Of a stretch of 64,000 nt of DNA, positions 52,688 to 60,585 are shown in pieces. How positions within the stretch are numbered: position 1 is the first letter of the stretch; each line of letters opens with the position of its first letter. The position numbers were made by a program, and so were the translations under genes. The notes beneath the pieces were generated by a model. The model had not been told where the DNA came from, made no database searches, and saw only the letters and a list, made by a program, of their open reading frames with translations. The stretch comes from UBA7672 sp963718145 (lineage in GTDB: Bacteria > Pseudomonadota > Alphaproteobacteria > Caulobacterales > Hyphomonadaceae): the NCBI GenBank assembly GCA_963718145.1, contig CAVQYJ010000009.1, positions 80,414 through 144,413 on the forward strand. Reading direction: 5' to 3'.

Positions 52688-53545
52688 TCAGGAGGCCTTG
52701 TTTGGCTTGGATTTCGCGTAAGCTTGCGTTCCCCTGTGGATCACTGCATCGACGGGCAGCACAGCTTCCGGCCGGTAGCTCACATTGTCGGCCAGCCGCT
52801 CGTAGAGCGGGGCGAAATCAGTATCGACCGTGGCCCGAAACAGCTCGTCATAGCTCCGGATGACGAAATAGGTCTGCTGGAAATCGTCGATCCGGTATTC
52901 CGTCCGCATCACTCGCTCGAGGTCGAATCGCAGGCGGTTGGGCGAGGGATCGTCGAGCGCGAAGATCGATTCGTCCTTCGAGGAGGAAATTCCCGCGCCG
53001 TATATCTTCAGGCCCTTCGGCGTTTCGATCAGCCCGAACTCGACCGTGTACCAGTAGAGCGCGGCAAGGTTCTTCAATCGCCCGAACTTCATCGCGCGCA
53101 GGCCGCCCTTGCCGTAGGCTTCCATGTAGTCGGCAAATACCGGGTTGGTCAGCAGGGGTACGTGACCGAAGACATCGTGGAAAATGTCCGGCTCCTGCAA
53201 GTAATCCAGCTGGTGGCGCCCTCGGATAAACTGACCAGCGGGGAAGCGCCGGTTGGCAAGTTGCGTAAAGAACACTTCGTCCGGAACCAGACCCGGCACG
53301 GCGACGACGGTGAATCCCGTGCGCCGCTTCAGTTCTTCGTTGATCACCGCGAAGTTGGGAATGCCGCCGCGATTGAGGTTCAGCGCCTCGTGTCCCTCGA
53401 TCAGGGCAGGGTCAGCGCGCACAGCAAGGATATCGCGCTGGCGCCGGTAGAGAAAATCCCAGACGGCGTGTTCATCGGCGGTGTAGTTCGACCATCCCTG
53501 GTCGATCACATAGTCATCATCGCGCACGGTGGCGTGGCTGCTCAT
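52688..53545 (-). CDS. phhA: Phenylalanine 4-hydroxylase
   Basis: This 285-residue non-haem-iron enzyme hydroxylates phenylalanine to tyrosine with a pterin cofactor. The iron site is visible as DIFHDVFGHVPLL (two His) and the Glu in ALYWYTVEFGLIE. RRFPAGQFIRGRHQLDYLQEPD is the family core. Length matches bacterial monomeric enzymes, with no regulatory ACT domain. ATG 53545 (MSSHATV) is chosen; an earlier start at 53572 adds nine residues. No pterin-recycling gene is adjacent. Confidence 0.96.
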   Translation of the reverse strand: MSSHATVRDDDYVIDQGWSNYTADEHAVWDFLYRRQRDILAVRADPALIEGHEALNLNRGGIPNFAVINEELKRRTGFTVVAVPGLVPDEVFFTQLANRRFPAGQFIRGRHQLDYLQEPDIFHDVFGHVPLLTNPVFADYMEAYGKGGLRAMKFGRLKNLAALYWYTVEFGLIETPKGLKIYGAGISSSKDESIFALDDPSPNRLRFDLERVMRTEYRIDDFQQTYFVIRSYDELFRATVDTDFAPLYERLADNVSYRPEAVLPVDAVIHRGTQAYAKSKPNKAS

Positions 53546-53590
53546 GGCTCGAATGTAGGGTGAGCCGGCCAATCCGTCACGCCGTCACAA

Positions 53591-53923
53591 TTAGTGTGCG
53601 GCGGTTGTGCGCATCCGGTAGGCGCCGTGGTCGTCGATCTCGAACATTTCCGGGATTTGCGGATGGTTCACAGGCTCGACGTTGTCGTCGGGCAGAAGGT
53701 TCTGTTCCGATACATACGCGACGTAATAGGAAGAATCGTTCTCGGCGAGCAGGTGATAGAAGGGCTGCTCCTTTACCGGACGGATCTCCGCAGGAATGGA
53801 TGTCCACCATTCCTCGGTGTTCGCAAACTCGGGATCGACATCGAAAATGATTCCCCGGAAAGGGAAAAATCGATGCCGGACCTGCTGTCCGATCGCAAAT
53901 TTGGCTGCTCTATTCACGTCCAT
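53591..53923 (-). CDS. hspQ: Heat shock protein HspQ (YccV-like, hemimethylated-DNA-binding family)
   Basis: This 110-residue protein has the YccV/HspQ domain: KFAIGQQVRHRFFPFRGIIFD, a central EQPFYHLLAENDSSYYVAYVSEQ trimmed of insertions, and LLPDD. The founding member binds hemimethylated DNA and adjusts Lon specificity in enterobacteria. The role in alphaproteobacteria is less clear. The first start is ATG 53923; GTG 53929 would add two residues. It is 45 bases upstream of phhA on the same strand. Confidence 0.9.
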   Translation of the reverse strand: MDVNRAAKFAIGQQVRHRFFPFRGIIFDVDPEFANTEEWWTSIPAEIRPVKEQPFYHLLAENDSSYYVAYVSEQNLLPDDNVEPVNHPQIPEMFEIDDHGAYRMRTTAAH

Positions 53924-54149
53924 GGCCACGGCGCCCCTTGCCTAGCTGCCTTGGTTTATGCCCCGCCAAACGCAAACGATTCTCAACCGGGCCGATAGCC
54001 GCGCCGGAAACTCGGATGCGCACAGCCCGCCCATTTGGCCCAATAAATCCCGCCCGGCAACTGAGCAGATGCAGTACCGGACAGTTCCTGCGTGCCAAGC
54101 GAACCAGTTCGGTCTAGGGGATATCACAACAAGATCACGGATCGCTTAC

Positions 54150-55259
54150 ATGGCGAAGCCTACCCGCCCGCGCCGCGGCCCGCGCGCGCGGTCCGGCGCG
54201 TCGAGGCTCTACGCTGCGCTGGACCTGGGCACGAACAACTGCCGGTTGCTGATCGCCGAGCGCTCTGCGTCCGGCGGATTGCGGGTGGTCGATTCGTTCT
54301 CGCAGATCGTGCGGCTGGGCGAGGGACTGGCGCGCACCGGACAGCTCTCCGACAAGGCGATGGATCGCGCGATCGAGGCGCTGCGACGGTGCCACGACAA
54401 GGTGAAGAAGCACGGCCGCGTCGAGGTGCGCTACATCGCGACGCAGGCGTGCCGAGCAGCCATTAACGGCAAGGCGTTCCTGAACGAGGTTCATCGCAAA
54501 CTCGGCATGCGCATGGAGACGATCACTCCGAAGGAAGAAGCCAAGTACGCGCTGCTCGGCTCGCTCGATCTCGTCGATCCCAGCCATGACTTCGCGCTGG
54601 TGATCGATATCGGCGGCGGCTCGACGGAGCTGTGCTGGATCGACGCGAAGTCGGCCGTGGCGCGGGGTGTGGAGGGATGCGCCATCCGCCCGCCCATTCT
54701 CGGCTGGGCGTCCTTTCCGGTTGGGGTGGTGACGCTGGCCGAGGGTTTCGAGGATCGGGAAGAAGGCTGGTATGCGCGTATGGTCGAACATGTGCGCCAG
54801 CTGCTCCTGGCGAATGATGCGGCGACGCGCTTCGGTCCATTGTTCCGGTCGGGGCGCGGACAACTCATCGGCAATTCTGGAACGGTGACATCGCTTGCCG
54901 GCGTTCATCTGCGGCTTGACCGGTATCTGCGCTCTGCTGTCGATGGCGTCTGGCTGTCGCGTGAGGGGGCGGAGGAAGCGCGCCAGAGACTGCACGATGC
55001 AACGCCGGAAGAGCGTGCTGCTGAACCCTGCATCGGGCCCGAGCGAGCGGATCTCGTGCTTGCCGGCTGCGCGATCCTCGACGCGGTGTGGTCGGTGTGG
55101 CCTGCGGGGCGCTTGCGTGTTGGCGACCGTGGGCTGCGAGAGGGCATCCTGCTTTCCATGATGCACGGCGCCGGCAGTGGCGGCCAGCGCCGGCGGACCC
55201 GCGGCAGCCGTGGCGGTCGTCCTGCGGCTACGGCTCCGACTGAAAGCACACAGACATGA
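54150..55259 (+). CDS. Ppx/GppA-family exopolyphosphatase/guanosine pentaphosphatase
   Basis: This 369-residue protein of the ASKHA phosphotransferase fold has AALDLGTNNCRLLIAE near residue 22, the catalytic Glu region PKEEAKYALLGSL, the phosphate loop ALVIDIGGGSTELCW, and GNSGTVTSLAGVHL. It should split phosphate from polyphosphate or pppGpp. It is short and lacks the C-terminal HD-like domain of enterobacterial Ppx, as is usual in this clade. The C-terminus is Arg/Gly-rich. ATG 54150 is chosen over upstream starts, whose sequence looks non-coding. The stop overlaps rlmE (ATGA). Confidence 0.9.
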   Translation: MAKPTRPRRGPRARSGASRLYAALDLGTNNCRLLIAERSASGGLRVVDSFSQIVRLGEGLARTGQLSDKAMDRAIEALRRCHDKVKKHGRVEVRYIATQACRAAINGKAFLNEVHRKLGMRMETITPKEEAKYALLGSLDLVDPSHDFALVIDIGGGSTELCWIDAKSAVARGVEGCAIRPPILGWASFPVGVVTLAEGFEDREEGWYARMVEHVRQLLLANDAATRFGPLFRSGRGQLIGNSGTVTSLAGVHLRLDRYLRSAVDGVWLSREGAEEARQRLHDATPEERAAEPCIGPERADLVLAGCAILDAVWSVWPAGRLRVGDRGLREGILLSMMHGAGSGGQRRRTRGSRGGRPAATAPTESTQT

Positions 55260-55977
55260 CGGTCGAGGAAGACAGCAAGGGCCGCCGCCGATGGAAGGCG
55301 CCGAAGGACGCGCGCGGACCATCCGATGGCCGCACCATGGCCAAGAAGGAGAAGGTGCGGAAAAAGACGCTGAGCAAGTCGTCGCGCGACTGGGTCGACC
55401 GCCAGCTTCGCGATCCCTATGTGCGACGCGCCCAGGAAGCCGGGTATCGCGCCCGCGCCGCCTACAAGCTGCTGGAGATCGACGACAAGTTCCATGTGCT
55501 GAAGAAGGGCGCGCGGGTGATCGATCTTGGCTGCGCTCCGGGCGGCTGGACGCAGGTGGCGTTCGAGAAGGGCGCCGAGGCCATCGCCGGCGTCGATCTC
55601 CTCCCGGTCGACGGCATCGGCAGCGCAAAGCTATTCAAGGGCGATGTCGCCGAGCCGGGGATGGCCAGGAAGTTGCTGGACGCGGTCGGAGGGTCGCCGA
55701 CCCTCATCCTGTCAGACATGGCCGCCAACACGTCCGGCCACAAGCAGACCGACCATGTCCGCACCGTCGCCCTCGCGGAAATCGCTGCCGCCTTTGCGAT
55801 CGAAAATCTCGCCAAGGGCGGGACGTTCGTCGCCAAGGTCTTCCAGGGGGCGCCCAGGGAACGCTGCTTGAGGCGCTGAAGGCCAATTTCGCTGAAGTCC
55901 GGCACTGGAAGCCGCCCGCCAGCCGGGCGGAAAGTCCGGAGACTTTTGTTATTGCAACCGGCTTCAAAGGCCGCTGA
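55256..55977 (+). CDS. rlmE: 23S rRNA (uridine-2'-O)-methyltransferase RlmE (apparent frameshift)
   Basis: RlmE/FtsJ methylates U2552 of 23S rRNA. The first frame shows RARAAYKLLEID (catalytic Lys), DLGCAPGGWTQVA (SAM loop), LSDMAANTSG (Asp) and GGTFVAKVFQG (second Lys), then ends at 55879 in an unrelated tail. The neighbouring frame continues with AQGTLLEALKANFAEVRHWK and SPETFVIATGFKGR, which holds the catalytic Glu, to 55977. Adding one G to the run at 55846-55850 joins them into about 240 residues. This is probably a sequencing error. The start overlaps the Ppx/GppA stop. Confidence 0.9.
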
Positions 55978-56062
55978 AATCCTCCCGGGAATGCGGTAGA
56001 AGGCGTAAGCGTAGAGACGATTCACGGCTGCTTTTGCCTTGGTCATTGGGAGGGCCATGCCT

Positions 56063-56500
56063 ATGAGAACCAGAGCTGCGATTATGGTTGCGCTTGCAGC
56101 CACTGCACTGACCGTTGTGGCGTGTGGGGAGACGACTACGGAGACTGCGGCGGCGCCTGCGGCCGCACCGGCGCCTCCACCACCACCTGCAGCACCACCT
56201 CCACCACCGCCTCCACCTGCAGCCGTAGTCGGCCTTACAGTCCCCTACGCGACCGAGGCCGAATGGGTGGCCGCCTGCACCGCAGCCCCCATCGACAAGA
56301 GCATCTGCGAGTGCGTGAGCAAGGCCACAGTCAAGGAGATCGGAACCAAGGGTCTCTATATCTGGGTGTGGGAGGGCTACGTCCAGCGCGTCGGCATGGG
56401 CCAGGTCCGTTCCAAGAAGTGGTTCACCGACAACGGCCTCGACACCAAGGCCCAGCAGAAGTTCGCCGACGCCGTCGGCAAGTGCTACGTGATGCAATAG
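56063..56500 (+). CDS. Proline-linker lipoprotein, function unknown
   Basis: This 145-residue protein has a lipoprotein signal (IMVALAATALTVVACG) with VVAC as lipobox. An Ala/Pro linker with long proline runs follows, then a small globular domain of about 80 residues (VPYATEAEWVAACTAAP, IDKSICECVSKA). Cys residues at AACT, SICEC and GKCY suggest disulfides. GGGAGGG at 56048-56054 is well spaced from the ATG at 56063, not from 56057. The linker could span to peptidoglycan or the outer membrane. The family is not recognised. Confidence 0.75.
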   Translation: MRTRAAIMVALAATALTVVACGETTTETAAAPAAAPAPPPPPAAPPPPPPPPAAVVGLTVPYATEAEWVAACTAAPIDKSICECVSKATVKEIGTKGLYIWVWEGYVQRVGMGQVRSKKWFTDNGLDTKAQQKFADAVGKCYVMQ

Positions 56501-56604
56501 GCTGACGGCCTGAAAATCCTGAGCCGGGGCAGGGTTCAAACCTGTTCCGGCCCAGCTGTTTCCGGACCACTTCCCAAGGCGATGGAGAATCGCTAGACGG
56601 GTCT

Positions 56605-58095
56605 ATGGAACAGCACCCCTCAATTCAAATCCGCCAGGCCATCACGTTCGACGACGTGCTGCTCGAGCCGGGTCCGTCCGAAGTCGTGCCCGGCGATGTC
56701 GATATCCGCACACGCCTCACACGCGACATCCCGCTCAACGCCCCGATCGTCTCCGCTGCGATGGACACAGTGACGGAAACCACCCTCGCCATCGCCATGG
56801 CGCAGTTCGGCGGCATTGGCGTCATCCACCGCAATCTGAGCATCGAGGAACAGGCCGAGCAGGTCCGCCGGGTGAAGCGTTTCGAGAGCGGCATGGTGGT
56901 GAACCCCGTCACGGTGACGCCGGAGGTGACGCTGCGCCAGCTCAAGGTGCTGAAGGAACGCCTGAAGGTTTCCGGGATTCCGGTGGTCGAGCCGGGGCCG
57001 GAGGGCGTTCCGCGCAAGCTTCTCGGGATCATCACGAACCGCGACGTGCGCTTTGCCGACGATGACAGCCGGCCGGTGTCCGAACTGATGACCCGGAAAG
57101 TCGTCACCGTCCGCGAGGGCACGGATCCGGCCGAGGCGCGCCGGCTGCTGCACAAGCACCGGATCGAGCGGCTGATCGTGATCGACGAGGATGGCCGCTG
57201 CGTCGGGCTGCTCACTGTCAAGGACATGGAGAAGAGCCAGGCCAACCCGAACGCCTGCAAGGACGAGCAGGGCAGGTTGCGCGTCGGCGCCGCGTCCACG
57301 GTCGGCGATGCAGGCTTCGAGCGCTCGCAGGCGCTGATCGATGCGGGCGTGGACGTGTTGGTGATCGACACGGCGCACGGTCATTCGAAGATGGTTCTGC
57401 TGGCGGTGGAGCGCGCCAAGAAGTTCTCTAACCGCGTGCAGATCATTGCCGGCAATGTCGCGACATCGGATGGCGCCAAGGCGCTGATCGATGCCGGCGC
57501 GGATGCGGTGAAGGTCGGGATCGGCCCGGGCTCGATCTGCACCACGCGCATCGTGGCGGGCGTTGGCGTGCCGCAGCTTACGGCCATCGCCGACTGCGCG
57601 CGCGCGGCCTCGGCGCAGAACGTTCCGGTCATCGCCGACGGCGGCATCAAGTTCTCGGGCGACTTCGCCAAGGCGCTCGCCGCCGGCGCGTCCTGCGCCA
57701 TGATGGGATCGATGCTGGCCGGCACGGAAGAGGCGCCGGGCGAGGTGTTCCTCTACGAGGGCCGCGCCTACAAGGACTATCGCGGCATGGGTTCGCTCGG
57801 CGCGATGGGGCAGGGATCGGCGGACCGGTATTTCCAGAAGGAAGTCGCCCCGCAGAAACTCGTGCCCGAGGGCATCGAAGGCCAGGTGCCGTTCAAGGGG
57901 CCTGTCGGCCCCATCCTGCACCAGATGGCCGGCGGGCTTCGCGCGGCGATGGGCTATGTCGGCGCCCGGACGGTCGCGGAACTGCACCAGAAGGCGAAGT
58001 TCATCCAGATCACCGGCGCAGGCCTGCGCGAGAGCCATGTGCATGATGTGAAGATGACCCGCGAAGCGCCGAACTACTCGCTGCCGACGGGGTGA
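56605..58095 (+). CDS. guaB: Inosine-5'-monophosphate dehydrogenase
   Basis: This 496-residue enzyme oxidises IMP to XMP with NAD+, the committed step to guanine nucleotides. The barrel starts with TFDDVLLEPGPSEVVP. A pair of CBS domains lies between about residues 95 and 210 (VSELMTRKVVTVREGT, HRIERLIVIDEDGRCVGLLT). The catalytic Cys loop is VGIGPGSICTTRIVAGVG, and the flap contains YRGMGSLGAMGQGSADRYFQ. It is intact and of normal length. A palindromic extragenic element follows the stop. Confidence 0.97.
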   Translation: MEQHPSIQIRQAITFDDVLLEPGPSEVVPGDVDIRTRLTRDIPLNAPIVSAAMDTVTETTLAIAMAQFGGIGVIHRNLSIEEQAEQVRRVKRFESGMVVNPVTVTPEVTLRQLKVLKERLKVSGIPVVEPGPEGVPRKLLGIITNRDVRFADDDSRPVSELMTRKVVTVREGTDPAEARRLLHKHRIERLIVIDEDGRCVGLLTVKDMEKSQANPNACKDEQGRLRVGAASTVGDAGFERSQALIDAGVDVLVIDTAHGHSKMVLLAVERAKKFSNRVQIIAGNVATSDGAKALIDAGADAVKVGIGPGSICTTRIVAGVGVPQLTAIADCARAASAQNVPVIADGGIKFSGDFAKALAAGASCAMMGSMLAGTEEAPGEVFLYEGRAYKDYRGMGSLGAMGQGSADRYFQKEVAPQKLVPEGIEGQVPFKGPVGPILHQMAGGLRAAMGYVGARTVAELHQKAKFIQITGAGLRESHVHDVKMTREAPNYSLPTG

Positions 58096-58111
58096 GCGAC
58101 GGCGCCGAAGG

Positions 58112-58180
58112 CGCGATTTGGTCCGGGGGACCAAATCGAGGAGCGAACGCCCGGAGCCATGCGAAGGGCCGGGCGGCTCC
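58112..58180. repeat. Extragenic palindromic element, copy 2
   Basis: Two hairpins are present: GATTTGGTCC/GGACCAAATC (58115-58137, three-base loop) and CGCCCGG/CCGGGCG (58148-58175). The sequence and order match the element after the Rsh gene at 42515-42592. Both copies follow the stop codon of a highly expressed housekeeping gene, so a role in termination or mRNA 3'-end stability is plausible. Confidence 0.75.
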
Positions 58181-58192
58181 GAGCAATTCCTC

Positions 58193-58369
58193 TCAAGCAG
58201 TCTTCGTTGTCGATCTGAAATCCTGGGCAATCTGGAGCAGCCGGCCGGTCGCATCGTAGACCGCCGAGGCGCCGTTTGTCGGCGAGCCGGTCAGCCGGTT
58301 CATGGCGTCGTAGCTGTAGGCCTTGGTCGTGTAGTTGGTGATGTTGCCGCGGCCGTCATAGGTCATAGG
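58193..58369 (-). pseudogene. YD-repeat (Rhs-type) protein remnant
   Basis: About 59 codons on the minus strand contain two YD repeats: TYDGRGNITNYTTKAYSYDA and then MNRLTGSPTNGASAVYDATG. They end in a short unrelated tail and stop. Intact Rhs/YD proteins have over 1000 residues, so this is a fragment. Its 5' side is cut exactly where the 105-base inverted-repeat element at 58371-58475 begins. No other part of the gene is found nearby. The fragment lies between guaB and a TIR gene. Confidence 0.75.
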
Positions 58370-58370
58370 T

Positions 58371-58475
58371 AACGCGAAATGCACCTCTTCGTGGCGTGGC
58401 GGGATGGTGCGGTGACTTCTCTGGCCTCGAACGATTATTGTGGTCGCTGCCCCGCCGCGCGGTGCATTTCGCGTT
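58371..58475. mobile_element. MITE-like 105-base element with 15-bp terminal inverted repeats
   Basis: AACGCGAAATGCACC at 58371-58385 is the exact reverse complement of GGTGCATTTCGCGTT at 58461-58475. The enclosed 75 bases have no open frame of note, and further bases next to the arms pair imperfectly. The left end abuts the YD-repeat remnant. No target duplication is obvious. It could be a non-autonomous palindromic element or the scar of one. Confidence 0.55.
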
Positions 58476-58975
58476 GCTCAATGCACCTCTATTTTGCCCC
58501 GGGGCGAGGTGGCGCCTCGGGCTTTGCCCTCGATGCGACCCGCTTTTTCTGCCCTTTCGGCAGGAGAAGTTCAAATGCCGGACCATCGACGCGTCTTCGT
58601 GTTCCGCTGGCGAACCGGTCGAGGGCGCCGGTTGACCGGAACGTCAGCATTCTGAATATGTCCCGCGATCAGGGCGCCCGAGAAACTGGTTCTCGGCCAG
58701 TGGCTTGCGTTTCCGAAACGGAAAATCCGGGCCGAAGGAATCCGGGCCGAAGGATTGCGGAGTCGTTTCCGGAGCGCGCTGCAGGACTGGCTTTCGCGCG
58801 TGAGGGGAAGACTGTCGGCCAAAATGCGGTCTGCAAAGGCTCGCCGGGCTGCCGATTGATGGGGTAAGGTGCGCCGTTGGGGCGGGCCGGGTTCTCAGAA
58901 AACGGGGAGGCGGGCCGCCGCCGACACGTGATGCGCAGCGCCTGGTGACGCAGGCCGGAGGGGTGCGACGGGTCC
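58476..58975. other. Intergenic region, about 500 bases, no gene recognised
   Basis: No convincing open frame is present. The stretch includes a partial echo of the upstream element (AATGCACCTCT at 58480-58490) and two exact tandem copies of AATCCGGGCCGAAGG at 58724-58753. The promoter of the TIR gene probably lies at its right end. With the YD-repeat remnant, it looks like a site of past insertion and loss. Confidence 0.5.
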
Positions 58976-60232
58976 ATGTACGTCTACATCGTCCATGCCG
59001 AGGCCGACAAGGCCGCCGCAGACGACCTTCAGGGGTTCCTGAAGTCGCGCGGCATGGTCGTGCACACGGAAACGGGCGAGCGCGGCTTTGCCTACCTGCA
59101 GGCGTCCGACGTGGTTGTCGGCCTGTGGTCCCGGGATGGCGTCATGGCGCGCCACAGCATGCAGATGGTCAGCCGCATGCTGGACGCCTGGTCGGACGAG
59201 CGCCTCGTTCTGGTCAATCTCGATCACGCCATCCTGCCCGTGGGCATGCGCGACCTGCCGGCGATCGACGCCGGGATCGGCAATCGCGACCTCGCGGTGT
59301 GGCCGAAGGTGGAGCGCGAGGCGCGCGAAGCGATCAACCGCGGACTTGTTGCGAGGCAGGCAGCCGAAGACAAGGCGCGGGCGCAGGCCAGAGGCGGCGG
59401 GTCAGGATCGTCCTCGCGCCGCTCACGCAGCGAGGCGGAGGCCGAAGCGGCGCGGCTGAGGCGCGCGATGAAGAAAGTTGCCGCGCAGCGGGCAGGCTAT
59501 TCGACGAAGGAAAATGCGGGGATACGCACGCCGCGCCGGAGCGCGGTGAAGCGTGGGCCAGGCGTCTTCCTTGGCATCCTGGTGTTCATCGGGCTTGTCG
59601 CTGCGATGGGCTGGGCGGCATGGGAGATCATCGGTCCCGGCAACCATACAGGCCTCCTGCACTATGTTGCGCTCGGCCTGGGAGGCCTCGCCGCGCTGCC
59701 TTTCGTTCTTGTCGTCCTCTATTTCATCCTGAAGGTCATCCTCGCCCCGTTTCGCGCCATTGCGCGGATCGGCAGGAAGAGGCGCCCGGCGCCTGCGGCG
59801 GCCTCGCCTGCTCCCCAGCCTGTTGCGGCGGAGCCCATGGCCGATCCGGCGCTGTTCGTTTCCTACGCCCATCTCGACAACGCAGCGGTCGAGCCCGTGG
59901 TGAAGATCGTCGAAGCGGACGGGCGCCATGTCTGGATCGACAAGAGCATCACCCCCGGCGATGGCTGGGCCGGCAAGATCGTCGGCGCCATCAAGTCGGC
60001 CAGGGGCGTCATCGTCATGTGTTCGCCCCGCGCCTTCGACAGCGATCATGTGAGGCGCGAGCTTCACGTGGCCATGAACAACAAGAAGCGTCTGGTGCCG
60101 ATCTTCATCGAGGCCGCCCAGCCGCCGGACGAGTTCGAATACCTGCTGGCCGGGGTCAACTGGCTGAAGCTCTACGAACTGCCCGAGGATCAGCGCCCGG
60201 CGGCTATCGGCAAGGCGCTCGCGGCCGTATAA
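58976..60232 (+). CDS. Membrane protein with two TIR domains
   Basis: This 418-residue protein has an N-terminal TIR-like domain (residues 1-110: YVYIVHAEADKAAADDLQ, ASDVVVGLWSRDG) that lacks a Glu at the catalytic position. A charged coiled region follows, with two transmembrane helices (about 197-220 and 228-256) and an Ala/Pro linker. A second TIR domain starts near residue 291 (ALFVSYAHLDN, HVWIDKSITPGDGWAGKI, VIVMCSPRAF). The second keeps a Glu at residue 362 (VRRELHVAMNN), where NAD-cleaving TIR enzymes have theirs. Both TIR domains should face the cytoplasm. Its role is unknown; defence or signalling are candidates. Confidence 0.82.
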   Translation: MYVYIVHAEADKAAADDLQGFLKSRGMVVHTETGERGFAYLQASDVVVGLWSRDGVMARHSMQMVSRMLDAWSDERLVLVNLDHAILPVGMRDLPAIDAGIGNRDLAVWPKVEREAREAINRGLVARQAAEDKARAQARGGGSGSSSRRSRSEAEAEAARLRRAMKKVAAQRAGYSTKENAGIRTPRRSAVKRGPGVFLGILVFIGLVAAMGWAAWEIIGPGNHTGLLHYVALGLGGLAALPFVLVVLYFILKVILAPFRAIARIGRKRRPAPAAASPAPQPVAAEPMADPALFVSYAHLDNAAVEPVVKIVEADGRHVWIDKSITPGDGWAGKIVGAIKSARGVIVMCSPRAFDSDHVRRELHVAMNNKKRLVPIFIEAAQPPDEFEYLLAGVNWLKLYELPEDQRPAAIGKALAAV

Positions 60233-60239
60233 GGCGCCC

Positions 60240-60572
60240 ATGAAAGACAGACTCTACATTCTCCAGGCGCCGTTCCTCGACGGCGAGCAGAGCTGGTACT
60301 GCAATGACTGCGCGACGCTGGAAGGCGCACTGCTGGCCAATCCGCACTGGAATGAGGCGATCGAGATCCACCGCATCGCCTTTCCGCGCCCGCGCTGGGA
60401 GGTGGTCGACCTTGTCGGCGAGGCGCACCAGGGCCTGCCCATGCTGATCATGGAGGCGAAGGGCGCGCCCCTGCATGCCCTGCGCGTCAAGGAATGGGCG
60501 ATCCTGAAGGACGTCCGCGAGATCGGCTGGGCCATCGCCACCCGCCACGGCGGCGTAGGGCCGCATCCGTGA
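60240..60572 (+). CDS. DUF3088 protein
   Basis: This 110-residue protein starts MKDRLYILQAPFLDGEQSWY, followed by CNDCATLEGALL and FPRPRWEVVDLVGEAHQG. It matches the thioredoxin-like DUF3088 family with a CxxC-type pair near residue 21. Function is unknown; redox or metal binding is possible. It begins seven bases after the TIR gene and ends 13 bases before the RsmB-like gene, so all three may share a transcript. Confidence 0.8.
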   Translation: MKDRLYILQAPFLDGEQSWYCNDCATLEGALLANPHWNEAIEIHRIAFPRPRWEVVDLVGEAHQGLPMLIMEAKGAPLHALRVKEWAILKDVREIGWAIATRHGGVGPHP

Positions 60573-60585
60573 GACCTGTTTCCTC

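Noticed and set aside
56158..56222. Repeated CCACC/CCTCC units that look like a tandem repeat
   Set aside because: They encode the proline linker of the lipoprotein and are explained by codon use for Pro and Ala.
58379..58867. A 162-codon plus-strand frame over the insertion scar
   Set aside because: It runs across the inverted-repeat element and tandem repeat with no coding signature or good start.
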